A program made the position numbers and the translations under genes. A DNA stretch of 64,000 nucleotides from CAJBVG01 sp943372995 (GTDB taxonomy: Bacteria; Bacteroidota; Bacteroidia; Sphingobacteriales; Sphingobacteriaceae): assembly GCA_943372995.1 (NCBI GenBank), contig CALSAQ010000001.1, positions 62,001 to 126,000 of the forward strand. The letters run 5' to 3'. This document shows, one piece after another, positions 21,255 through 30,600 of this stretch. How positions within the stretch are numbered: position 1 is the stretch's first letter; every line of letters begins with the position of its first letter. Below the pieces are notes generated by a model. The model was given only the letters and a program-made list of their open reading frames with translations. It ran no database searches and was not told where the DNA came from.

Positions 21255-24200
21255 ATGAAAAATATAAAGTACTTAGGCTTAGCACTCTTTACACTATTAA
21301 TCAGCACGCTTGCAAATGCTACTCACTTTGCAGGTTACGACATGAGTATTACACGTTTGACGGGTGATACATATAAAGTAAAGTTTACCATTTTTAAAGA
21401 TAATGGTTCAGGTACAGCAGCTATGCCAACAACTATGGCATTTTCTACTTATGTAAATGGAACAAATGCTAACGCAAACGTAAACTTCAACACTCCACGT
21501 GTAAGTTTATACGTTGCTACCTATGACCCAAAAGATTGCCCGCCTCCAGGATCTAACCTGACACTTCAAGTGGGTATTTTTGAATATACATTAACGTCTA
21601 CACAAGCATTGTCGCTTAATAACCCGAATGGGTATTATTTTTCTGCTAACGAGTGTTGTAGAAATGATGGGGCTACAAACGTATTAAATAGTTCTGGATT
21701 AGGAATGAATTTTACAATGGACGTTCCTCGCCTCAGTGCTGGAAGTGCAACTCGATACAATAGTTCACCTCGTTATGCAAAGGCACCTTTGGCATTTTAT
21801 TGTGTAGGTAAACCATATACAATTGATTGGGGTTGTACAGACCCAGATGGAGATGAGCTAGTGTTTTCTTTAGTTCCTCCAAGTGATGGTAATAGTGATA
21901 CTAAACCTTTTGGTGTAGCTACGTACGCTCCAGGATATAACTTGAATTATAATATTTTAGATGGTGTGCCAGATTTAACGGTTAATCCTACAACTGGTAT
22001 TATTAATTTTATTCCTACTAGAACAGGAAGATATTTGGTTGGATTTAAAGTTGAAGAGTTTAGAGTTATTGGTGGTGTTAGAACAAAAATAGGTGCAATA
22101 ATAAGAGAGTTTCAGTTAGAAACAGTATTATGCCCTGAAGCACCTCCAGTTACAGAGGATAATAATAATCAGAAAAAAGTAATCATTGACACAATCAATT
22201 TTCCTGATGAGTATACAGTAACTTTTACATCAAGAGATAGTCCAAACGACTCACTCTTCATGGCAATAATTCCAGATCAAACAGATAACTTGTTAGATCC
22301 AAATAAATTTGATGCAAAATGGGGTGAAATCGGTAATTTATCTGGTGGAGCTACTGCAGCGAATTTAGTAATATCAGGTGTAAGTCAGGTTCAAGGTCAA
22401 TTTCAATGGAAACCAAAGTGTAAAGAACATGTAAGAGAAGCTCCTTATCACTTTAAGGTTGTAGTGAGAGATCAAACTTGTCCATCTCCATTTTATGATA
22501 CCACTTATGTCACATTATATGTGAACAAGAAAGATAATATTAGTCCGATGTTTGTGAATAAATTTAAATCACAAACAGATACGATTAAAACAACAACACC
22601 AATTAATAAAAGAACAAGGACTTATTATGTTTATGCTGGAGATGCATTTCAACTGGCAGGAGACTCTATCATAAAAACTTACGATAAAGATTCTACTCAG
22701 ATTGTTAATATTATTTGTAGGCCAGACCCCAACAATCCAGGTACTGCAAATAGTGAATATTCATTCACGCCACAGCCAGCACAAATTCATAGTACAGGTA
22801 CTTTTTATTGGCTTACTGATTGTTTAGATTACAGTGATACTTCATATAAGTTCTCTTTCATTGCCTTTGATAATGATTGCAAAAAGGCCGATTCAGTGTT
22901 TTTTAATATTGAAATAAATATTAAGAACAGACCAAACCAAAAACCAAGGTTTGCTGCATACAATGAAGACACGGTTAGAATACCAGAAGGAACAACTGAA
23001 AATTTTGAAGTAGCTATTTACGATACTGTAGAATATTTTTACAATAGATATAAACACATAACGTTACTTCCAGATTTCTCAGATTTCTCTGCAGTAGCAG
23101 GAGGAGTCATGCCAACTTTTACTGGATTAGATGCTAATGATAGTCTAAAAGTAACATTTACTTGGTCTCCAAATTGTGCTAATGTTCGTCAGGATCCTTA
23201 TCGATTAATTTTAAGAACCTTGGATGAAGGTTGTCCTACACTAACAGCACGAGACACCATATATGTATATGCTACTGGTCCGTATAATTCAGCTCCAGAG
23301 TTTAGGGATAAAGATGATGTTACTTATAATGTAATAGACACAAATATTTACGCAGGTGATGTATTTAATTTCGGATTATTTGCTGTAGATACAAATCAAA
23401 GATTCGACTCAGTATACATAACATTAGACCCAACTTCTGAAATTGCAGATCCAACTGTTGTTGCTAATATTGCTTATGTAATTCCTGCTTCTGGTAAAGA
23501 TTCAGCGAGAGCAGAATTAGTTTGGAATACCACATGTTCAGATATTAGACCTTCAGCGTATATCGCAAGAGTTATTGCACGCGATAACGAATGTGTAAAC
23601 CCAGAAGTAAATATACTTACATTTAATATTAGGGTCTTCGAGCGTCAGAATTTTGTGCCAAGATTTTCATTTGCTACAACAACTGTTACCGAGGATACCG
23701 TATATGCTGGGGAAATATTTAGCCAAATGCTAACAGCATATGATACTACTTTAGGTGAATCTATTACCATAGATACAGTTTATACTACTATTCCTAGTAA
23801 TCAGCCTAAACCAACTATTGTACGTACAACTGGGTTAGGTGTAGATACAGTGAGGTCTCAGTTATCATGGATAATAGATTGTAGTTTAATACGAGATGAG
23901 CCTTATGAGATTAAAGTTGCATCATGGGATGGTGCTTGTAGAAATCCACAAGATTCAGCATTACACATATTCAGGTTGTATGTAAGAAGAAATCCATTAT
24001 TGGAGCCTAACTTTACTACTGGAACAGATACTACCATTGAGTTAGTAGCAGGCGAAAAATTCAGATTAGATTTGAATTCAATTAGTGGAATACCAGCAGA
24101 TTCAATTTTAATTTCTTCTACAGGCGATGTTTATGGTGGTATAGCTGGAAACCTTGCTACGTTTGAACAAACAGAAATGAATGGACAAGGTCTTGCGACT

Positions 24201-24590
24201 TTCGTTTGGGAAACAAGTTGTGACCAGATAAGAGACAGTTTATATACCGTGAATTTTGAAACATCAAACCCACCGTGTAAAACGCCAGTAAATGGGTATA
24301 GAATTAAATTCAAAGTTATTCCAAATACAGACTTGACAAACGAATTGCCAAATGTATTTTCTCCTAACGGGGATAAAATTAATGATACTTACATGATCAA
24401 TAAACAATACAAAGTGTATTGTGACCCTGGATTTAAATTTACAATTTTCAATAGATGGGGTAAGATTGTGTTTGAAAGTGTGAATCCCGATTTTGAATGG
24501 GATGCAGAAGGATTAGGTTCTGGTACCTATTTCTATACATTAGAATCGAAAGCCAGAACACAGTCTGGTACAATTGACATAATTAAGTAG
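21255..24590 (+). CDS. Giant secreted protein with HFAGYDMSIT N-domain and B-type T9SS domain
   Basis: 1111 residues. A signal peptide ends near ANA23. The mature N-domain (24-300) starts THFAGYDMSITRL and includes paired Cys (NECCRND, FYCVGKPYTIDWGCTDPDGDELVFSL), then TGRYLVGFKVEEFR and IIREFQLETVLC. About six cadherin- or Ig-like repeats follow, each with a Cys near WxPxC or WxTxC (FQWKPKCKEHVREAPYHFKV, FTWSPNCANVRQDPYRL, LVWNTTCSDIRPSAYIA, LSWIIDCSLIRDEPYEI, FVWETSCDQIRDSLYTV). The end is a B-type sorting domain (NVFSPNGDKINDTYMI, FTIFNRWGKIVFES, FEWDAEGLGSGTYFYT). The N-domain is about 70% identical by eye to that of the protein at 45130. Confidence 0.87.
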   Translation: MKNIKYLGLALFTLLISTLANATHFAGYDMSITRLTGDTYKVKFTIFKDNGSGTAAMPTTMAFSTYVNGTNANANVNFNTPRVSLYVATYDPKDCPPPGSNLTLQVGIFEYTLTSTQALSLNNPNGYYFSANECCRNDGATNVLNSSGLGMNFTMDVPRLSAGSATRYNSSPRYAKAPLAFYCVGKPYTIDWGCTDPDGDELVFSLVPPSDGNSDTKPFGVATYAPGYNLNYNILDGVPDLTVNPTTGIINFIPTRTGRYLVGFKVEEFRVIGGVRTKIGAIIREFQLETVLCPEAPPVTEDNNNQKKVIIDTINFPDEYTVTFTSRDSPNDSLFMAIIPDQTDNLLDPNKFDAKWGEIGNLSGGATAANLVISGVSQVQGQFQWKPKCKEHVREAPYHFKVVVRDQTCPSPFYDTTYVTLYVNKKDNISPMFVNKFKSQTDTIKTTTPINKRTRTYYVYAGDAFQLAGDSIIKTYDKDSTQIVNIICRPDPNNPGTANSEYSFTPQPAQIHSTGTFYWLTDCLDYSDTSYKFSFIAFDNDCKKADSVFFNIEINIKNRPNQKPRFAAYNEDTVRIPEGTTENFEVAIYDTVEYFYNRYKHITLLPDFSDFSAVAGGVMPTFTGLDANDSLKVTFTWSPNCANVRQDPYRLILRTLDEGCPTLTARDTIYVYATGPYNSAPEFRDKDDVTYNVIDTNIYAGDVFNFGLFAVDTNQRFDSVYITLDPTSEIADPTVVANIAYVIPASGKDSARAELVWNTTCSDIRPSAYIARVIARDNECVNPEVNILTFNIRVFERQNFVPRFSFATTTVTEDTVYAGEIFSQMLTAYDTTLGESITIDTVYTTIPSNQPKPTIVRTTGLGVDTVRSQLSWIIDCSLIRDEPYEIKVASWDGACRNPQDSALHIFRLYVRRNPLLEPNFTTGTDTTIELVAGEKFRLDLNSISGIPADSILISSTGDVYGGIAGNLATFEQTEMNGQGLATFVWETSCDQIRDSLYTVNFETSNPPCKTPVNGYRIKFKVIPNTDLTNELPNVFSPNGDKINDTYMINKQYKVYCDPGFKFTIFNRWGKIVFESVNPDFEWDAEGLGSGTYFYTLESKARTQSGTIDIIK

Positions 24591-24617
24591 AATAATACTG
24601 AAAATAGTTTAAAACAC

Positions 24618-24652
24618 TGATAGCCGAGCATGATTTTCGTTCTCGGCTATCA
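24618..24652 (+). promoter_or_regulatory. Perfect intercistronic hairpin
   Basis: An 11-bp perfect stem, TGATAGCCGAG (24618-24628) with CTCGGCTATCA (24642-24652), around a 13-nt loop, between two giant T9SS genes. No T-run follows (ATACTAAAAATAAT), so mRNA processing, stabilisation or partial attenuation is more likely than full termination. Confidence 0.65.
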
Positions 24653-24671
24653 TACTAAAAATAATATACAC

Positions 24672-27600
24672 ATGATTAAGAATCTACTCAAGAATTCTAT
24701 TGCAACCGTCGGGATATTCACGATGGTATTTGTGTTTTTTGCAAGTGATACTAAGGCTCAAAATATTGATGCTGGAGTTACTCATTTTCTATCGCCTATT
24801 GGTGTTGTTCACAATGGAACAAACCGTAATTTACAAGTTAGGGTAAGGAATTTTGGTAACGTGGCTATTACTTCTGTGAAAATTGGGTGGACTATTAACG
24901 GTGTTCCTCAAACAGATGTAACACAAGCTATAAACATCCCTATTCCAACAAATGCAAGCCAAATGCCTACTGGTACAATTACTTTAAGTGCTGCTTATGC
25001 GGATAGCTTAAATCGAACAGTAATTGCATATGTAAAAGAAGTAAATAATTTTCCAGGGGATAATAACGCTATTAACGATACACTAAGAGCTACTTTTGGT
25101 AGTCCAATTCTAGCTTCAACAAAAATTATTGGAAAGCAACCTGGTGATGATTATAAGTCATTCACCGAGGCAATAAATGCTATAAGATATAATGGTTTAG
25201 CTGGTGATGTTGTGTTTAATATCAGACCGGGATCTTACGATCAAGATTTAATCGATTTAGATGCAAGTAATATATATTTTCCTAACGGCACAAAAAAAAT
25301 AACTTTCAAATCACTTTCAGGATTAAAGGATGTTTTATTAATAAGCGAGCCGGCTGTGCAAACTACTGTTAAACTTACTGGAGTAGATTGGTTCACAATT
25401 AGTAATGTAAGAATTATCAACAGAAATATAGTTTCTGGTATAGGAATTAATTTATTAGGAGGTGCAAACTATTGTACCATTAGGAGTTGTGAAATTACTG
25501 TCGATTCAATTTCAAATGCTAAAAGTTTCGCAGGGATAGTTGCAGCAGTAATGAGCGTTCCAGCATATACCTTATCAGGATCAACTGGAGGTAGTGCAAA
25601 ATATCTTACTGTAAAGTATAATAAAATTTCAGGTGGATATTACGGGATTGCTTTATATGGACCAGCTAGTCCAAGGGATACATTAAACCAAATAGATAGT
25701 AACATAATACAACAAGTTTCTTATTACGGTATTTATGTTAATACAGGGTCGAATTTAAAGATGAGAGGTAATAAGGTGACCTTTAGACCTTCAGCTGACT
25801 TTAAATCTACTGGATATTTTGTATCTACAGTTAATACAGTTGCTCCTCAGAATATAGAAATTTCGAGAAACTATGTAACTGATGCAGGTCAATACGGAAT
25901 GTATTTAAATGCAGTAACTGGTTTAGGTACACCATTTAATAGGTATGTAAATATTACAAATAATATGATTACTGGTGGCTTTACCAGTAACTTCTCAGCC
26001 GCAGCTTTTAGTGCAACAGAAACCCCAACAGGTTTATTTTTAAATGGTGTGGGATGGGCTAATATTTTCTTTAATTCAATTTACATGGATGCCGTTACGA
26101 AAACAGGTAACGTAGATAATACAGCAGCTTTTTATGTTAATGGCTCACCAGCAATAGGAAATATATATGTTTACAACAATGTATTCTATAATCACAACAA
26201 AGGTTATGGATATTATAATGCATCTACTACTAACCCAATAATTGTATCTGATAATAATGATATTTTTATATCTAAAATGGATACTAACAGTAGTCAAGCT
26301 ACAGGTTTTGCCTATTGGGGAGGTGCTGCAAGAACAAATTTAAGAGATTTATTTACAGCAAGTGGTAAAGATAGAAATACCATATCAAAAGAACCTTTTT
26401 TCTTTTCAAATTCTGATTTACATACTATTTCTCCTGACTTAAATGGTAAAGGAAATTCAACAGCTTTATCTCAATCACCTTTAGATTATGATGGTGAAGA
26501 AAGAGATATCGTTAATCCACCAGATATTGGTTGTGATGAATTCGAACCAGGAGGTGAGGATTACGCAATTATTGGCATAACACCAGATGTATTTAGATAT
26601 AATCAACCAACACAATGGAAAATAACTGTGAGGTATCAAGGTGCTGGAAATGGAGTTGATTCATTATATTTCAAATACAGAATTAATGGAGTTGAACAGT
26701 TAGGTGAGGAGGAAGTAATTGCTTTGTATTATGATCGCCTAACAGGTTATTTTAAATCACAAACTCTTTCTGTTCCTGTAAATAGATATATTACAAGAAA
26801 CGATTATAGAGCATTTAAACTTACTGTTTACTTTCTTCCAGGAAGTAATGCAAACGATTTAAGAGCTTCGAATGATTCTTTATCGGTTGAAGTTTGTGTT
26901 GGTTTGGAAGGTACATTTACTATTGATAGAAATGCAGCTCCCGGCCCTACAACTTTTACTAGCTTTCAAGAAGTTTATGACTATTTAAAATGCGGTGTTT
27001 CAGGTCCAACAATATTTGAAATAGCAGATGGAACTTATGATGAGCAAATAAATTTATGGAAAGTAAGAAACTCTTCAGAAGTAAATACAATTACATTTAA
27101 ATCTAAAAACAATGTGTTTGCGACTAAGCTGACTTATGCAAATGGTACTGCAGAGAATCACTCAACGGTATTATTTAATAATGCTCAGTATATAATTCTT
27201 AGAGATTTAACCATTGAAAATAGAAGTGCTGTGAATGGTACATGTATTCAATTGGCTGGTAATTCTAAGTTCAATGTGATTAGAAATAATATTATCAAAG
27301 TAGATTCTACATTAGCTAATTATCCAAACACATTAGCTCCGATTGTTGCTACAAAACTAGGTACACTATTTACGGGTCAATTTGCAAGTAATGCATCTAA
27401 CAATACCATCATTAACAACAGAATCATGGGAGGTTTTTATGGTATAGCAATGTTTGGAACAGATACTGATAAAAGAGATCTAGGAAATATTATTGAAAAA
27501 AATAACATTACCAGTTTCCACAAATATGGAGTATACCTTGAGTATTCAGATACAAGAGTAATACAAAATATAATAGTAGGTAAATTTGGTATGGATATTA

Positions 27601-30600
27601 ATGCATATGGTATTTATGCAAAAGGACTTGGCGATAGAAATGGAGTATTCTCAAATGAAATATCGAAAAATAGAATATTCGATATCACTTATCAAGGTAT
27701 TTATTTAACAAATTGCTTAAGTCAAAAGAATGTCGGAGCGAAGAAGTCGACTTTTGAAGTTAGTAATAACATGATTGGAGGAGGTTTTACAACCTTTAAT
27801 GTTAATACATCAGGTTTATTCCTGAACGCTTGTTTGGGAATATCAATACTTCATAACACGATTTATATGGATGCCCCTAGAAATTCCACAGGGTCCTCTT
27901 CTGAGCAAAACCCTCAATTTGCTAGGTGTTTAATAGTGAATGCTACCAATACTAATATTGAAGCATTGAACAATATTCTATATTCTAATAATGGAGCATT
28001 GCCTTTAGATTATTATACCGCTTCAGGAAATACTGTTCCTAATGGGTTAGTGACTTGCGATTATAATTTATACTATACTTCATATAACAACAAAAACACA
28101 CCATTAATTTTAATAAGAAGAATAAGAAAAACGCAACAAAATACAACTACAAAATCGTATGGTTTTTCTCAACTTACAGAAACTCCAGTATCTGCATTAA
28201 ATAAATTTAAAATTGACAATGGGAATACTTCACGTGACAGAAAAAGTATAGCAGCACCATTAAGATTCGAGCAATTACCATACGACTTTCATACTTATGA
28301 TTTGAATGTTGAAAGTAAAGCAGCTGGAGGGCAAGATATTTTGGATGATGTGGATAGAGATCCTAGGAAAAGTAAAACTCCAGATATTGGTGCAGATGAA
28401 TTTACAGTGCCAAATTATGATTTAGATATTAATAGAGTTTTAAACCCATTACTTTCAGCATTAAAACCTAATACTATACAAGTTAGGTTAAGAAATAGAG
28501 GTAAGTATCCATTAGATAATATTAATGTAGTTTTAGAATATAAAGTTGAAGATGCAGAGAATGGTTTCTTGTACACAAACCTTGATACAGTTACTCTAAA
28601 AATGAAGAAAACAGGGGATGAGCAGGTTTATAAATTTAAAAGAAGAGTTAGTGTTCCACGTAGAGGATATTATGAAGTTTGTGTGAGAAAAGTTTCAGGT
28701 TTAGAATTAGATACTGTATACTACAATGACAAAAAGTGTGTGAATATTTGTACTGGTATTGAAGGCGATTATTATGTAGGGTTTGGTTCTAACTATATTC
28801 CAAATACAGATACGAATAGATATTACAACACAATCCAAGAAGCATTGGATAAGGTAGAGTGTGGAATTGCTGACGATACATACTTTAACTTAAACCCAGG
28901 AGCATCACCGTTTGCAGAAAGAGTGCTTATACCTAAATACCTTGTAAACTTAGATTCACCTTTATTAACCATTCAGCCATATGGAGCTGTTCCTAATACT
29001 GCAGTTCAAATCGTTCAACCAGCAAGTCCTGCTGGTGATAACGCAAAGCTGCATTATACCGTAAGATTTAATGGATCTAATTTCGTTAAGCTTAAAAATT
29101 TAAATATTAAACACACAGGAACAAACTTCGGTACTGCAATACATTTTACGAAAAAATCTAATAATAATTTTGTTGAAGATTGTAAGATTGAAGTAAGTAC
29201 ATCGGCTACTACTCCATATTTTTACCCTATTGCATTTAGTTCCTCTAACATGTTGAATCTATTAGAAACACAATCGTTTGCTAATAATGGTTCATATAAT
29301 ACAATTAGAAGGAATGAAATTATTGGTGGATATGCAGGGATATCTATGTTAGGAGCATCAGTTGTTGATTTTGATATTGAAAATGTAGTAGATAGTAATG
29401 ATATTAAAGATTTTTATAAGCATGGTATTTACTCTATTAATAATACGATAAAATCAATTTCTTTCAACAAACTTTTACCAAGAGTAACCGCTTTGCCAAC
29501 TTGTGTTACTATTTCTTATAACTATGCAGGTGAAGGTGGTATTATAAATGCAAACAAAATTATTGATACCAAAGAAATAGCCATTAAGGTTTTTGGTGTA
29601 GAGGCTTTCCCAAGTAAACGTCTAATAATTTCTAATAATTGGATTACACATAGTTTTGGGAATTCTATACAAGATACTGCAAGCGCTATCTTAATAAAAG
29701 GCTCAAATAATATCGGTATTTATTATAATTCGATTCGTTATAATGGTTTTAATGCAGCTTTAAACATTGCGAAGCAAACCATTACTCAAATTAATTTAGA
29801 GACTGGTAATCTAGAGACTATTGATGTGTACCCTGGGGGTATACATGTATTTAATAATATTATTAAAGTGGATTCTGTTCCTGGTTTCCCTAAAAAACCA
29901 TACGTAATTTATTATAACTCTACTGACCCAGCATCAAAATTTAATAACAATGCTTATCATACGGGTTATGATACAAGGTTTGCATTTTATAAAACATCTG
30001 CAGACCAAAAAACATTTGGGGTATGGCAATTAAATACTGCTAAGGATTTGAAATCATTATATGAAGATCCAATTTTTGTTGATGGTTATGATTTGAATTT
30101 AGCTCCTAAACCTATTGGTGATACTTTACGTTTTGATAAAAAAGGTGTAGTTGTTGCAGGTATTAGTAGAGATTTTTACAATAGAAAAAGAAGCCCTAGA
30201 GAAACGGATATAGGTTCAATAGAATATGAAAAACAAGAGTATGATGTTAGTTTATTGAACATTGTAAATACAAAAGCTGTATATGGTACTAATACATTTA
30301 CTGTTAATATTTTAAATGATGGTAATAAAGATTTAAGTTCAAAAACAATTTGTGTTGAATACTCTATAGACTCCGGAAAAACTTGGGTCGGTAGAGAAAG
30401 TGTTTTATTGAAAGACTTAAAAGGAAGATACGACGAACAACGACTTTCTTTCAATTTGAAATATGTGAAGCAAGATTTCTTTGTTATTCCTTTATGTGTT
30501 AGAATTGCGCCTGATTGTCGTTTAGATAATGACACAGTGTATAAATATGAGATGGTGTGTAAAGAATTATGCGTTGGTCTTGAGAAAGGGGAGTACACCA

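Noticed and set aside
24630..24671. Earlier ATG for the 2750-residue protein
   Set aside because: It lies within the loop of a perfect hairpin and would put 14 non-leader residues before a good signal peptide.
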